NCBI RefSeq assembly: GCF_003971065.1
Contig: NZ_RYDV01000008.1
Location: 62,001-126,000 of the forward strand
Reading direction: 5' to 3'
DNA from: Candidimonas sp. SYP-B2681
GTDB taxonomy: Bacteria > Pseudomonadota > Gammaproteobacteria > Burkholderiales > Burkholderiaceae_B
Length of the DNA: 64,000 nt
Position numbers and translations under genes: made by a program. Every line of letters begins with the position of its first letter. Position 1 is the first letter of the stretch. The notes beneath the pieces were generated by a model. It was not told the origin of the DNA and did not search any database. It worked only from the letters and a program-made list of their open reading frames with translations. Shown here in pieces: positions 27,052 through 36,879 of this stretch.

Positions 27052-27879
27052 CTAACGGCTTTGGCATTTAGGGCAATAATAAGTGGCACGTTGTCCCTGT
27101 ACGATACGGCGTATTGGGGTGGCGCAAACGTTGCACGGCCGGTTGGCCTTTTCGTAGACAGCGGCGTGAATATCGAAATAGGCGCCTGGCGCGCCGGTGG
27201 CATTGACATAGTCGCGTAGAGTGCTGCCACCCGAATCCAGCGCGTCGCCTAGTGTTTGGAGTATGGCAGCCGTCAGTCGGCGGCATCGCTCCAGCGAAAT
27301 GGTGCCGGCGGCGGTGCGTGGATTGATGCGCGCCCGGAAAAGCGATTCGGATGCATAGATATTGCCCACCCCGACCACGATATTGCCGGCCAGAAGTGCT
27401 TGCTTGATGGCCAGTGTTTTGCCTTGTAGATGGCGGTGCAAATATTCCGGCGTGAACAAAGGGTCGAAGGGCTCTATGCCCAGACGCGCCAATAGCGGGT
27501 GCAGCGCGATTGACCCATCGGCCGCGTCATGCCACAAGATGGCGCCGAAACGGCGGGGGTCGTGCAGCAGGAAACGGGCATGATCGAAGATCCATTCCGC
27601 ATGATCATGTTTGCGCCGTGGCTCGTCGCTCGCGGCACGCCGCAGCGAGCCCGACATGCCCAGATGTATGATCTGTGTTCCGTGGTGGAAATTGATCAGT
27701 AGATACTTGCCGCGCCGTTCACAGCTCAGGACGGTATGGCCGCTGATCGTTTCACCAAGGCCCGCAGGTACAGGCCAACGCATGCGTGGCTCGTAGACCG
27801 TAAACTGCTTTAATACCTGGCCGGGCATGATCGTCGCTATTCCGCGACGAGTCGTTTCAACTTCGGGTAGTTCGGGCAT
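27052..27879 (-). CDS. mutM: Formamidopyrimidine-DNA glycosylase
   Basis: Base-excision repair enzyme that removes 8-oxoguanine and formamidopyrimidines and cuts at the abasic site. The N-terminus PELPEVETTRRG supplies the catalytic Pro (after Met removal) and Glu; the helix-two-turn-helix holds NIVVGVGNIYASESLF; and the C-terminal zinc finger has CNVCATPI...YYCPKCQ. Length 275 is normal. Divergent from the TPR/lolB genes, as in many betaproteobacteria. Confidence 0.96.
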   Translation of the reverse strand: MPELPEVETTRRGIATIMPGQVLKQFTVYEPRMRWPVPAGLGETISGHTVLSCERRGKYLLINFHHGTQIIHLGMSGSLRRAASDEPRRKHDHAEWIFDHARFLLHDPRRFGAILWHDAADGSIALHPLLARLGIEPFDPLFTPEYLHRHLQGKTLAIKQALLAGNIVVGVGNIYASESLFRARINPRTAAGTISLERCRRLTAAILQTLGDALDSGGSTLRDYVNATGAPGAYFDIHAAVYEKANRPCNVCATPIRRIVQGQRATYYCPKCQSR

Positions 27880-27967
27880 AAAGGGGGTGATAACATCCTT
27901 AAATCTGAGTGTGTAATTTTTGCCATCTGACGCTTTATTTCGGGCGCAGCGGCGGTGGTTCTCTTTA

Positions 27968-29746
27968 ATGAAACGTTCAATTCCTCTGCTGTTAGTGTTG
28001 TTTGCGCCTATTTTTGTTTCGTGGTCCCTTCCGGCCTATTCCGCGCCGGATGGCAAAACACGTCAACAGATCGAGCAGATACGTCTTCGTTCCGGCGAGC
28101 TGCCTGTGGTGAAGCTTAACGCCGATATGCTATATCGGATACTGGCTTCGGAAATCGCCGCGCAGCGCGGTCGTTTCGATATGGCCAGTCAAACCTTTCT
28201 CGATCTGGCCCGCGAAACATCCGACCCTCGGCTCGCCAAACGGGCGTTTCAGTTCTCCATGGCGGATCGCGATATGGCCCGATCATTGAAGGCCGCACGC
28301 GAGTGGGCTCTGCTCGCTCCCGGCGATCCCGAGGCCGTAGCCTCTGCTCTGGCCTTGGCGGCATCAAACGGCCAGACGGCAGGCTTGGCTTCTGCGCTCC
28401 GGACCCGCATAGAAAAGGCCGAAAACAAAGAGCAGGCGGTTATCCAGGCTTCTGCCATTGTCGGCAAAATGGCCGATAAGCGAGTCGCATTTGAAGTGCT
28501 CGAGAAAGCCTTGCCCCCCTCGGTCCGTTCCTTGCCCGTTGCCCATTTGGCCCTTGCTGATGCGGCGTGGGCAGCCCTCGAACCCACACGTGCCCTTCAA
28601 GAGGCGCGTCAAGCGTTGGCGCTGGATCCCGAATCCGAACCCGCCGCCCAACGGGTGCTGGAATACGGTTTAAAGGTGGATTCCATTGCCGCCATTGACG
28701 AGACCCGCGCTTATATAAAAAAGCATCCTGACAGCCGCAAACTGCAATTGATGCTCGTGAATCGCCTAGTGGATCGTCACGATTTCAATGCTGCGCTCGA
28801 GCAAGTCAACGCCATGCGCCAACGCTCACCAGAAGACTTCGATCTGCTTTACACCGAAGCGGAAGTCAATATGCGCTCCGAGCGTTATCCACAGGCGCAG
28901 GCGCTTCTTGAAGAATATATCAGTGTTCAGACCCAGCGCCGCAAGTCGATCAACGACAAGGCCACCAATGCGATGGCCGATGCCTCCGACGCGCGCTTGC
29001 TCCTGGTTCAGATTGCCGAGAAGCAGAACAGGCTCGGCGACGCTATCGCACAGCTCGACCTGATTGATGAGCCTTCGCTGCGGTTCCAGGCTCAGGTACA
29101 CAAAGCGGTTCTGCAGGCCCGAATGGGAAATATCGCACTGGCGCGCCGCAGTATCGAATCGCTCAAGCCGCAAGACAATAACGAGCGCTCAGTGGTTGCC
29201 CTGACATTGGCTTCTATTTATAGGGAAGCGGGTCGGACCGACACGGCCGTGGAAATTCTTCTCAAGGCCGATTCTTCCATCCCTGATACGGCCGAAATCA
29301 AGTATGACTTGGCGATGCTCTACGAGCGTCAAGGCAAATTTCAAGAATTTGAACGCCTGATGAGGCGCGTTATAGAGCTCGACCCCAATAACGCCAACGC
29401 CTATAACTCGCTGGGCTATACCTATGCCGACCAGAATCGCAAGCTGGACGAGGCCGAAGATCTCCTGGAACGCGCGTTGGAACTAGACCCGGGCAATCCC
29501 TTTATTCTGGATAGCGTAGGCTGGTATTTGTATCGCAGCGGCGACTTCGAAGCCGCCTTGGAATATTTGCAGCGGTCATACGATCAGATGCCGTCTGCTG
29601 ACGTGGCCGCTCATTTGGGTGAAGTGTTATGGGTATCCAAGCGTCCTGAAGACGCTCGGCGGATATGGCAGGCTGGCATGGCCAAAGAGCCTCAAAACGA
29701 GACATTGCTTAAAACGCTGAAACGCCTGGGAGTAACGCTCAAATGA
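27968..29746 (+). CDS. Exported tetratricopeptide-repeat protein
   Basis: Periplasmic or envelope TPR protein, 592 aa from ATG 27968 (MKRSIPLLLVLFAPIFVSW, a signal peptide with an AYSAPDG cleavage region). The frame runs on to 27920 but the signal peptide marks the better start. The middle is helical with degenerate TPRs; canonical repeats stand near the C-terminus (ELDPNNANAYNSLGYTYADQ and ELDPGNPFILDSVGWYLY). Such a gene regularly precedes lolB in Burkholderiales. It overlaps lolB by 4 nt. The exact role is unknown; a scaffold for envelope assembly is plausible. Confidence 0.85.
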   Translation: MKRSIPLLLVLFAPIFVSWSLPAYSAPDGKTRQQIEQIRLRSGELPVVKLNADMLYRILASEIAAQRGRFDMASQTFLDLARETSDPRLAKRAFQFSMADRDMARSLKAAREWALLAPGDPEAVASALALAASNGQTAGLASALRTRIEKAENKEQAVIQASAIVGKMADKRVAFEVLEKALPPSVRSLPVAHLALADAAWAALEPTRALQEARQALALDPESEPAAQRVLEYGLKVDSIAAIDETRAYIKKHPDSRKLQLMLVNRLVDRHDFNAALEQVNAMRQRSPEDFDLLYTEAEVNMRSERYPQAQALLEEYISVQTQRRKSINDKATNAMADASDARLLLVQIAEKQNRLGDAIAQLDLIDEPSLRFQAQVHKAVLQARMGNIALARRSIESLKPQDNNERSVVALTLASIYREAGRTDTAVEILLKADSSIPDTAEIKYDLAMLYERQGKFQEFERLMRRVIELDPNNANAYNSLGYTYADQNRKLDEAEDLLERALELDPGNPFILDSVGWYLYRSGDFEAALEYLQRSYDQMPSADVAAHLGEVLWVSKRPEDARRIWQAGMAKEPQNETLLKTLKRLGVTLK

Positions 29747-30327
29747 TGGCCATGCTACGCAAGCGCGGCAATGCCTGGTGGTGTGCCGGATTGCTGTGCC
29801 TTTTAATGGCTGGTTGCGCCACACCGTCGAAGATCTCCATTCCCGGCGCAGGCCCATCCTTCGATCGCGCCGGGCGCTTTGCGTTAACGGTCAACTATTT
29901 CAGTGGCAAGCAAGAAGCGGTGCAGGGCGGCTTTGCCTGGCACGATACTGGGCGCGAACTACTGCTGGATCTCACCAACCCTTTGGGTAACACTCTGGCG
30001 CGCGTCAAGGTCGAGCCTGGCAAGGCTACGTTGACGCGCAGCAATGGCAGCACCGAGCAGGCCGAACATCCCGATGCGCTGGTGGAATTGGTGTTGGGCA
30101 GCCCAATACCCGTGGCAGGCTTGCGGGATTGGTTGCGAGGCCAGACAGGAAGCTCAAGCGTTGCAGAGCTGATTTATAACGGTACGGGGCAGGTGGCCTC
30201 GTTTAACCAGAACGGCTGGCGCGTGCAGCTGTCGCGCTACGATGCCCTGGGTCCGACTTTGCTGCAGCTTAATCGCAATGACGCCAACCGAACCATCAGT
30301 GTGCGCCTGGTCGTCGACGGCGGCTGA
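29743..30327 (+). CDS. lolB: Outer-membrane lipoprotein receptor LolB
   Basis: Accepts lipoproteins from the periplasmic carrier LolA and inserts them in the outer membrane. The start is a lipoprotein signal with lipobox LMAGC (Cys at about residue 25). The mature part has the LolB-type beta-rich sequence (QGGFAWHDTGRELLLDL, NPLGNTLARVKV, GLRDWLRG). Length 194 is normal. It overlaps the preceding TPR gene by 4 nt, and ispE starts 5 nt after it, the usual order in proteobacteria. Confidence 0.92.
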   Translation: MMAMLRKRGNAWWCAGLLCLLMAGCATPSKISIPGAGPSFDRAGRFALTVNYFSGKQEAVQGGFAWHDTGRELLLDLTNPLGNTLARVKVEPGKATLTRSNGSTEQAEHPDALVELVLGSPIPVAGLRDWLRGQTGSSSVAELIYNGTGQVASFNQNGWRVQLSRYDALGPTLLQLNRNDANRTISVRLVVDGG

Positions 30328-30332
30328 TCGGT

Positions 30333-31259
30333 ATGGCTCTGTACGATGTGCCGGCTCCCGCCAAGATCAATCTCTTTTTGCACGTAACAGGACGCCGCCC
30401 CGATGGTTACCACTTGCTGCAAACCGCATTTCGGTTCATTGACCTATGCGATACGCTCGACTTCGACGTTCGCAGCGATGGCCGGATTGAACGTGAAGGC
30501 GAACAAATCGCCGGGCTTGCCCACGAAGATGATCTGGTCGTCAGAGCCGCGCGCATTTTGCAACAGAACACGGGTACGGCTCTAGGCGCTCAAATACGTT
30601 ATCGAAAAAATATTCCTTCCGGCGGCGGGCTGGGCGGAGGCTCCAGCGACGCAGCGACGACGCTGATTGCGCTTAACCGCTTATGGAAGACCGGATTGGA
30701 TCGCGCAGCGCTGATGCGCTTGGGCCTGTTGCTAGGTGCAGACGTTCCGGTGTTCATCTACGGGCAGCCTGCATTTGCCGAGGGAATAGGCGAAATTCTG
30801 TCACCGTTGATGCTGCCCGAGCGTGCATATCTGGTGGTGCAGCCGATGCAGAATGTGCCCACGGCTAATGTGTTTTCCGCAGCCAATTTGACAAGAGATT
30901 CACCTTCGGTCAAAATATCGTTCTTTACTGATTGGCAAACAATCAATGCACCACTAAACGGCTTGGAATCATGCCAGTTATTTGGACGCAACGATTTGGA
31001 ATCAGTGGTTTTTGCGCAGTACCCCTTAGTGCAGCAAGTCGCAACGTGGCTTTACGGCCAAGGGCTAAACGCAAGAATGACCGGTTCCGGTGCCTGCTTT
31101 TTTGTTGAATTTGTAACGCTTGAACAAGCGACAGTGTGTCAGCAAGAAATTGTCGGTAAAATGCTGAATCGTGAAAACGACAACGCAGTGGTAATTCAAA
31201 AGGTTTGGGCTTGTTCCGGACTACTTGAACATCCGCTACGACACTGGATTAGCAGTTGA
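30333..31259 (+). CDS. ispE: 4-(cytidine 5'-diphospho)-2-C-methyl-D-erythritol kinase
   Basis: GHMP kinase of the MEP isoprenoid route; phosphorylates CDP-ME at the 2-hydroxyl. Motifs: PAPAKINLFLHVTGRRPDGYH at the N-terminus (motif 1), the glycine-rich ATP loop GGGLGGGSSDAATTL, and the C-terminal MTGSGACFFVEF. Length 308 is near normal. Its end abuts tRNA-Gln by 2 nt, so the tRNA is probably cotranscribed or has a promoter inside ispE. Confidence 0.95.
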   Translation: MALYDVPAPAKINLFLHVTGRRPDGYHLLQTAFRFIDLCDTLDFDVRSDGRIEREGEQIAGLAHEDDLVVRAARILQQNTGTALGAQIRYRKNIPSGGGLGGGSSDAATTLIALNRLWKTGLDRAALMRLGLLLGADVPVFIYGQPAFAEGIGEILSPLMLPERAYLVVQPMQNVPTANVFSAANLTRDSPSVKISFFTDWQTINAPLNGLESCQLFGRNDLESVVFAQYPLVQQVATWLYGQGLNARMTGSGACFFVEFVTLEQATVCQQEIVGKMLNRENDNAVVIQKVWACSGLLEHPLRHWISS

Positions 31260-31261
31260 AT

Positions 31262-31338
31262 TGGGGAATCGCCAAGCTGGTTAAGGCACTGGATTTTGAT
31301 TCCAGCATGCGAAGGTTCGAATCCTTCTTCCCCAGCCA
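31262..31338 (+). tRNA. tRNA-Gln (anticodon TTG)
   Basis: A 77-nt cloverleaf. The acceptor stem TGGGGAA (31262-31268) pairs with TTCCCCA (31328-31334), followed by G and encoded CCA. The anticodon loop TTTTGAT carries TTG between CTGGA and TCCAG stems; the T-arm has GGTTCGAATCC. It lies in the conserved ispE-tRNA(Gln)-prs order. Confidence 0.97.
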
Positions 31339-31371
31339 CTTTTTCAAGCCATACAGGCTTGCAGTCAACGT

Positions 31372-31417
31372 AAAGCTGTTGAGTCGGCCCCATACAGCGG
31401 TGCTGGTCAACAGCTTT
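31372..31417 (+). other. Stem-loop in the prs leader
   Basis: AAAGCTGTTGA (31372-31382) and TCAACAGCTTT (31407-31417) form an 11-bp perfect stem, followed by GTTGTTT, between tRNA-Gln and prs. It may stop transcription from the tRNA or act in the prs 5' leader. The T-run is interrupted, so a terminator is only one reading. Confidence 0.4.
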
Positions 31418-31451
31418 GTTGTTTAACGCAACGCCACATTTAGCGTCCATC

Positions 31452-32402
31452 ATGACACACGACAGATTCATGATTTTTACCGGCACGGCTAACCCTCGGT
31501 TAGCGGTCGATGTTGCAAATCACCTTGATATGTCGCTCGGAAAAATGACGGTAGGTCGTTTCTCCGACGGCGAAGTCATGGTCGAAATCAATGAAAATGT
31601 TCGCGGTAAGGACGTCTTCGTATTGCAGCCGACCTGCGCTCCGACCAACGACAGTTTGATGGAAATCATGGTCATGGTCGATGCTCTGCGCCGGGCTTCG
31701 GCAGGCAAGATTACCGCTGCGATTCCCTATTTTGGGTACGCTCGCCAAGACCGCCGGCCACGTTCCGCCCGGGTTTCCATATCGGCCAAAGTTGTGGCCA
31801 ATATGTTGCAGGTCGTAGGCGTGGATCGCGTCATGACGATGGATCTGCACGCTGACCAAATCCAAGGCTTTTTCGATATCCCGGTCGACAACATCTACGC
31901 CGGTCCTATATTGCTGGGCGACATTTGGCGCCGCAATTATCAGGATCTGGTCGTTGTGTCACCCGATATCGGCGGCGTAGTCCGTGCCCGCGCATTGGCC
32001 AAGCAATTGGAAGCCGACCTGGCCATTATCGACAAGCGTCGTCCTCGAGCCAATGTGTCGGAAGTCATGAATATTATCGGCGAGGTCGATGGGCGCACGT
32101 GCATCATCATGGACGACATGGTCGATACGGCGGGAACGCTATGCAAGGCTGCGCAGGCTCTGAAAGAGCGTGGCGCCGTCACGGTGTACGCTTATTGCAC
32201 ACACCCTGTGCTGTCTGGCGGTGCCGTTCAACGCATTGCGGAATCTGAGCTCGACGAACTTGTCGTCACCGACACGATTCCGCTGTCAGACGCAGGTCGG
32301 GCCTGCAAGAAAATTCGTCAGCTTTCCTGCGCTTCATTGCTGGGCGAAACCATATTGCGTATTTCTCACGCCGAATCGGTCAGTTCCCTTTTCGTCGATT
32401 AA
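31452..32402 (+). CDS. prs: Ribose-phosphate pyrophosphokinase
   Basis: Makes PRPP from ribose 5-phosphate and ATP for nucleotide, His and Trp synthesis. ATG 31452 ([18 protein letters not shown]) gives 316 aa and matches the Bordetella-type N-terminus; the frame also extends to 31416. The ATP loop region [16 protein letters not shown], the [11 protein letters not shown] motif and the PRPP-binding [11 protein letters not shown] are present. Downstream of tRNA-Gln and upstream of rplY. Confidence 0.96.
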   Translation: MTHDRFMIFTGTANPRLAVDVANHLDMSLGKMTVGRFSDGEVMVEINENVRGKDVFVLQPTCAPTNDSLMEIMVMVDALRRASAGKITAAIPYFGYARQDRRPRSARVSISAKVVANMLQVVGVDRVMTMDLHADQIQGFFDIPVDNIYAGPILLGDIWRRNYQDLVVVSPDIGGVVRARALAKQLEADLAIIDKRRPRANVSEVMNIIGEVDGRTCIIMDDMVDTAGTLCKAAQALKERGAVTVYAYCTHPVLSGGAVQRIAESELDELVVTDTIPLSDAGRACKKIRQLSCASLLGETILRISHAESVSSLFVD

Positions 32403-32506
32403 AACCATACCGTTGCCTGCTGGTCGCGGCAGGCAGCAGTCGCTCGTAGCCTTTTGGCTGCGTTTACCAACGGGCTTTAAGCCCTCCCAAGTTTTGGAGT
32501 TTTTCC

Positions 32507-33118
32507 ATGAAATTCAACGCCACTTCGCGTAGCGACAAGGGTACGAGTGCGAGCCGCCGCCTCCGCCACGCTGGCCGTGTTCCTGCCATTGTTTATGGCG
32601 GTACTGCCGAGCCTGCCAGCATCGAGCTCGATCACAACGAAATCTATCACGCTCTGCGCAAAGAATCGTTCCACGCTTCGATCCTGAGCATGGAACTCGA
32701 CGGTAAGTCGTCCCAGCAAGTGTTGTTGCGTTCGGTGCAATGGCACCCATACAAACAGCAGGTACTGCACGTCGATTTCCAGCGTGTCGATGCTTCGCAA
32801 ACGCTCAGCACCAAGGTGCCCTTGCATTTCTTGAATGCCGACAAGTCGCCTGCCGTCAAGCTTAGCAGCGCTATCATCAGCCACATCATGACTGACGTCG
32901 AAGTCGTTTGCTTGCCTGCAAATCTGCCTCCGTTCATCGAAGTTGACCTGGGCAACATGCTGGCTGGCACTACGCTTCACCTGTCGAACATCACTGCGCC
33001 TAAAGGCGTGGTGTTCGTTACGCACGGTGGCGAGGCCGACCCAGTCTTGGCCGCTGCACACGTTAAGGCGGGTGCCGCCACCGACGAAGCCGCTCCGGCT
33101 GCAACTCCCGAAGCGTAA
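32507..33118 (+). CDS. rplY: 50S ribosomal protein L25/Ctc
   Basis: 5S rRNA-binding ribosomal protein of the long Ctc form (203 aa): an L25 domain (about 1-95; starts MKFNATSRSDKGTSASRRLR, with PAIVYGG) followed by a beta-rich C-terminal domain and an Ala/Pro-rich tail. The distance to prs is 104 nt. A terminator at 33175-33213 separates it from pth, though that hairpin runs close to the pth start. Confidence 0.95.
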   Translation: MKFNATSRSDKGTSASRRLRHAGRVPAIVYGGTAEPASIELDHNEIYHALRKESFHASILSMELDGKSSQQVLLRSVQWHPYKQQVLHVDFQRVDASQTLSTKVPLHFLNADKSPAVKLSSAIISHIMTDVEVVCLPANLPPFIEVDLGNMLAGTTLHLSNITAPKGVVFVTHGGEADPVLAAAHVKAGAATDEAAPAATPEA

Positions 33119-33174
33119 GTTTTTCGTCACGCAAACACTGTTCTGATCCCTTATCGATCAGTCTGCTGTTCGGC

Positions 33175-33213
33175 AAAACCCCTGTCTGCAGATGCTAGGC
33201 GGGGGTTTTTTTT
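33175..33213 (+). terminator. Rho-independent terminator after rplY
   Basis: AAAACCCC (33175-33182) pairs with GGGGGTTTT (ending about 33209), with a run of eight or nine T to 33213. It lies 57 nt after rplY and only 11 nt before the pth start codon, so pth needs its own promoter or readthrough. Confidence 0.8.
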
Positions 33214-33224
33214 GTAGGCTATTC

Positions 33225-33821
33225 ATGACTTTACCCATTCGCCTCGTTATTGGCCTAGGTAATCCCGGACCGGATTATGAGACGACGCGCCACAACGCTG
33301 GATTCTGGCTGGCGGACCACCTGGCCGACGACCTGAAGGCCAATTTTGCTCTCGAGAAGGCATTCCCGGCCTGGGTCGCGAAAGGGCGATTCGAAGGCGA
33401 GGCAGTCATCGTAGCCAAGCCCACGACGTTCATGAATCGCTCCGGCCAAGCGGCAGGCGCCTTGATGCGATTTTATAAACTTGTTCCGGAACAGGTGCTG
33501 GTCTTGCACGATGAGCTCGATCTTATGCCGGGCAATGCGAAGCTCAAGCAGGGCGGTGGGCACGCCGGCCACAATGGCTTGCGGGATATACAAGCCGCTT
33601 TCTCAAGTCCCGACTTTTGGCGTTTGCGCCTCGGTATCGGACATCCACGCACCTTGGGCCTGGCGCAGCAAGTAGCCGCTTTCGTGCTGAATCCGCCGCG
33701 CCGCGACGAACTAAAGGAGATTGAAGCCGTTATCGATCGTTGCCGCGCGATTACCCCGGCCTTGCTGCGCGGGGAATACCAACAAGCCATGAGCCAATTG
33801 CACGAGGCAAATCGTGGCTAA
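33225..33821 (+). CDS. pth: Peptidyl-tRNA hydrolase
   Basis: Recycles tRNA by cleaving peptidyl-tRNA dropped from ribosomes. Family motifs: [20 protein letters not shown] with the catalytic His, [14 protein letters not shown], and [16 protein letters not shown] 33225 ([10 protein letters not shown]) gives 198 aa, the usual length; an upstream in-frame ATG at 33192 lies in the terminator. Its 3' end overlaps the next gene by 8 nt. Confidence 0.95.
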   Translation: MTLPIRLVIGLGNPGPDYETTRHNAGFWLADHLADDLKANFALEKAFPAWVAKGRFEGEAVIVAKPTTFMNRSGQAAGALMRFYKLVPEQVLVLHDELDLMPGNAKLKQGGGHAGHNGLRDIQAAFSSPDFWRLRLGIGHPRTLGLAQQVAAFVLNPPRRDELKEIEAVIDRCRAITPALLRGEYQQAMSQLHEANRG

Positions 33822-34572
33822 GGATTCCAGCTTTCGCAGCGAGCTACGCGACTTTATTGGTTTTGTCGCAAGGCCGCGGCTGGCTCCCCGGTTGCCAGGA
33901 CGTCATGCCGGAAATGGATGGTGGGAAGACTGGTTTCCAAGCGTTTCCTTCGGCCGACTCCTGAAATGGGCGTGCTTCCTGTGGGCCGTCAATATCGTCT
34001 TCCTTGGGCCGATCGCCGTGACGGCCGCAGGGCTTGGCGGCGCAACGCACCGGCTGGATATCAATAACATTCCGTGGTTGCAGGCCTTACTGTGGGCCCC
34101 TGTCGTTGAAGAACTTGTATTCCGGTATGGGTTGCGTCGAATCGCCCAGGCGTGGTGGCTAGTGCCCGCCGCGGTCGCGGCCATGTTTATGGGCCCGAAG
34201 TGGTCAGCCGTTATGTTGTTAACTGCAATTTTTGCGATTTGCTGGTTGCCGTATTTATTGGGTATGGCTTATACGCGGCGTAGCCTGCCTTGGCGCTATC
34301 GAATCCGATACCGCCGTTGGTTCCCCTGGGCCTTTCACGTAGCCTCGCTGACCTTCGCAGCAGTGCACTTGTATAACTTTAATTTGCATAGCACCCCCTT
34401 GTGGCTGATGCCCTTGTTGGTTCTGCCCCAATGGCTCACTGGAATGGTGCTGGGTTGGCTGCGCGTCAAGCGCGGGATAGGTGCATCCATCTTGTTGCAC
34501 GGCATCTTCAACGGCGGTCCTCTGCTGCTCGTCTGGCTGGTACTTCGCTTTGCGCCGGAAATGGCGGTGTGA
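33814..34572 (+). CDS. CPBP-family intramembrane glutamic endopeptidase
   Basis: Multi-spanning membrane protein of the CPBP (Abi/CAAX protease-like) family. The three signature parts are visible: [11 protein letters not shown] (Glu-Glu plus Arg), a second region with [15 protein letters not shown], and [14 protein letters not shown] 33814 begins 8 nt inside the end of pth, so translation is probably coupled. At 252 aa it is normal length. Members act in CAAX processing, bacteriocin immunity or unknown proteolysis; no partner here shows which. Confidence 0.85.
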   Translation: MAKDSSFRSELRDFIGFVARPRLAPRLPGRHAGNGWWEDWFPSVSFGRLLKWACFLWAVNIVFLGPIAVTAAGLGGATHRLDINNIPWLQALLWAPVVEELVFRYGLRRIAQAWWLVPAAVAAMFMGPKWSAVMLLTAIFAICWLPYLLGMAYTRRSLPWRYRIRYRRWFPWAFHVASLTFAAVHLYNFNLHSTPLWLMPLLVLPQWLTGMVLGWLRVKRGIGASILLHGIFNGGPLLLVWLVLRFAPEMAV

Positions 34573-34691
34573 AGGGAATACTATAATGGCCGTTCCATAG
34601 GCTGGCCGCACGCGATTTCGCACGCACCGCAGCGCGCATGGCGCGTCTACAATGGCTCTTTTTTGATTTTTATCTTTATCTCAGGACACTC

Positions 34692-35783
34692 ATGGCTTTG
34701 CAATGTGGCATTGTTGGTTTACCCAACGTTGGAAAATCAACCCTCTTTAATGCGTTGACCAAGGCTGGCATTGCCGCCGAGAACTATCCCTTCTGCACCA
34801 TCGAGCCGAACGTAGGTGTGGTGGAGGTGCCCGATAGCCGTTTGGCCGCGCTGGCAGAAATCGTCAAGCCCGAACGGGTCCTGCCGGCTGTTGTCGAGTT
34901 CGTCGACATTGCCGGCCTGGTGGCAGGTGCTTCGAAAGGTGAAGGCCTGGGCAACCAATTCCTGGCCAACATTCGCGAGACCGACGCAATTGTGCATGTG
35001 GTGCGCTGTTTCGAAGACGAAAACGTCATTCACGTCGCCGGCACAATCAATCCTGTTTCCGATATTGAAGTGATCAATACCGAACTGGCGCTGGCCGATT
35101 TAAGTGCCGCTGAAAAGGCCTTGCATCGTCACCAGAAAACGGCCCGCGCAGGCGACAAAGACGCCATAAAGCTGGTGGCTCTGCTGGAAAAGGTAATCCC
35201 TGTTTTGAACGAAGCGCGCCCGGTACGTGCGCTGGGTCTTGATGAAGACGACATGGCGCTGCTCAAGCCAATGTGCTTCATTACGGCCAAACCATCGATG
35301 TATGTCGCCAACGTTAAAGAGGGCGGTTTCGAGAATAATCCGCATCTAGCCGCGGTGCAGAAGTATGCAGAAGCCGAGGGCGCGCCCGTGGTTGCCGTAT
35401 GTGCAGCCATCGAAGCAGACATCGCCGATCTGGACGACGAAGACAAGAGCGTATTCCTTGCCGATATCGGTATGGACGAACCCGGCCTGAATCGAGTCAT
35501 TCGAGCTGGCTATAAGCTGCTTGGCTTGCAGACTTACTTTACTGCAGGCGTCAAGGAAGTCCGCGCCTGGACCATCCACATTGGCGATACGGCTCCTAAA
35601 GCGGCAGGGGTTATTCACACCGATTTTGAGCGTGGCTTCATTCGCGCTCAAACGATAGCCTACGACGACTTCATTACTTTCAAGGGTGAGCAGGGCTCCA
35701 AGGAAGTAGGAAAAATGCGCTCCGAAGGTAAAGAATATGTCGTCAAAGACGGTGACGTACTGAACTTTCTCTTCAACGTGTAA
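34692..35783 (+). CDS. ychF: Redox-regulated ATPase YchF (Obg-like)
   Basis: P-loop NTPase of the OBG/YchF group that prefers ATP and associates with ribosomes. Motifs: [14 protein letters not shown] (Walker A), [14 protein letters not shown] (switch I), [17 protein letters not shown] (switch II), and a C-terminal TGS-like domain ([16 protein letters not shown]). ATG 34692 gives 363 aa, as in the family; the frame is open to 34638. It follows the CPBP gene with its own leader. Confidence 0.97.
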   Translation: MALQCGIVGLPNVGKSTLFNALTKAGIAAENYPFCTIEPNVGVVEVPDSRLAALAEIVKPERVLPAVVEFVDIAGLVAGASKGEGLGNQFLANIRETDAIVHVVRCFEDENVIHVAGTINPVSDIEVINTELALADLSAAEKALHRHQKTARAGDKDAIKLVALLEKVIPVLNEARPVRALGLDEDDMALLKPMCFITAKPSMYVANVKEGGFENNPHLAAVQKYAEAEGAPVVAVCAAIEADIADLDDEDKSVFLADIGMDEPGLNRVIRAGYKLLGLQTYFTAGVKEVRAWTIHIGDTAPKAAGVIHTDFERGFIRAQTIAYDDFITFKGEQGSKEVGKMRSEGKEYVVKDGDVLNFLFNV

Positions 35784-35822
35784 GCAAGAAGCCGGAGTCC
35801 GGCAGACGTTGATGGACACTAC

Positions 35823-35860
35823 AAGCCCCCGGATGACAGCGTCATGCGGGGGCTTTCTTC
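35823..35860 (+). terminator. Rho-independent terminator after ychF
   Basis: AAGCCCCC at 35823-35830 pairs with GGGGGCTT ending near 35854, with an inner GATGAC/GTCAT stem and a T-rich tail to about 35866. It lies 40 nt after the ychF stop. Confidence 0.85.
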
Positions 35861-36005
35861 GTTTTGGCTACTTAACGTAAAAAAATAAAGCGATTACTGA
35901 CGACTGGTGCTACGCTTTAAACAATGTGCAATTTGCGAACTGAAGGCAGGTCCTTCAGCTTCCATTTATTGGTGGTCAGAGACTCGCATATATGAGGTGT
36001 TCGCC

Positions 36006-36827
36006 ATGGCAAAAGATAAAAAGAGTGCTCCAAAGAGTGATTCTGTTGAAGGCCTGAAGCTGAAGAACAAAGACTATCTTAAAGAGTTGCGCCTACTGCA
36101 TATCGAGTTGGTCAAGTTACAAGAGTGGGTGAAGCTAAACGGCGTCAAAATCTGCATCATCTTCGAGGGGCGCGACGGAGCCGGCAAGGGCGGGACGATC
36201 AGGGCGCTCACCGAGCGGGTAAGTCCACGTGTCTTTCGGGTGGTGGCGCTGCCTGCACCGACCGATCGAGAAAAAAGCCAAATGTATGTCCAGCGCTACC
36301 TGCCGCACCTGCCAGCGGCTGGGGAAGTCGTCATCTTCGATCGTAGTTGGTACAACCGTGCGGGCGTCGAGCGCGTGATGGGTTTCTGCACCAAGGAACA
36401 GGTGGTTGGTTTCCTGAAAACTGTGCCCAAGGTGGAACAGGCGATCGTCGACTCGGGCATCATTCTGCTCAAATATTGGCTCGAAGTCAGTCAGGAAGAA
36501 CAGACCCGCCGACTCGAGGCACGCATCAAGGACGGACGCAAAATCTGGAAGTTGTCCCCGATGGACCTTAAGTCGTACAGCCGCTGGTATGAATACTCGC
36601 GGGCACGTGACGACATGTTCGAGGCGAGCGACTCCGGCCAGGCTCCTTGGCTTGTGGCGGATTCGAACGACAAGCGGCGGGTCCGCCTCAACATCATTTC
36701 TGACATACTCAGCCGCATCCCATACACGGATGTTGAGCGCGAGAAGATCATTTTGCCTAAGCGGCAGAAGCCCGGCGACTATCACGAATCGGATCATCCG
36801 CTCAGACGAATCACTGAAAAATTCTGA
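36006..36827 (+). CDS. ppk2: Polyphosphate kinase 2 (PPK2 family)
   Basis: Single-domain PPK2 enzyme, transferring phosphate between polyphosphate and nucleoside di- or monophosphates. Walker A is GRDGAGKGGTI; Walker B is FDRSWYNRAGVERVMGFC, followed by the lid (EARIKDGRKIWKLSPMDLKS). ATG 36006 gives 273 aa; the open frame upstream to 35907 lacks family similarity. The next gene, a SulP transporter, begins 52 nt later in the same direction, so the two are probably an operon. Confidence 0.93.
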   Translation: MAKDKKSAPKSDSVEGLKLKNKDYLKELRLLHIELVKLQEWVKLNGVKICIIFEGRDGAGKGGTIRALTERVSPRVFRVVALPAPTDREKSQMYVQRYLPHLPAAGEVVIFDRSWYNRAGVERVMGFCTKEQVVGFLKTVPKVEQAIVDSGIILLKYWLEVSQEEQTRRLEARIKDGRKIWKLSPMDLKSYSRWYEYSRARDDMFEASDSGQAPWLVADSNDKRRVRLNIISDILSRIPYTDVEREKIILPKRQKPGDYHESDHPLRRITEKF

Positions 36828-36879
36828 ACGGTGCATTGAAGCGAATCGGTGCTGTACACCCAAAGAACCACTGCCTTTT

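Noticed and set aside
36589-36879. 97-codon N-terminal extension of the SulP transporter
   Set aside because: It overlaps ppk2 in another frame and lacks transporter similarity; ATG 36880 starts the family sequence.
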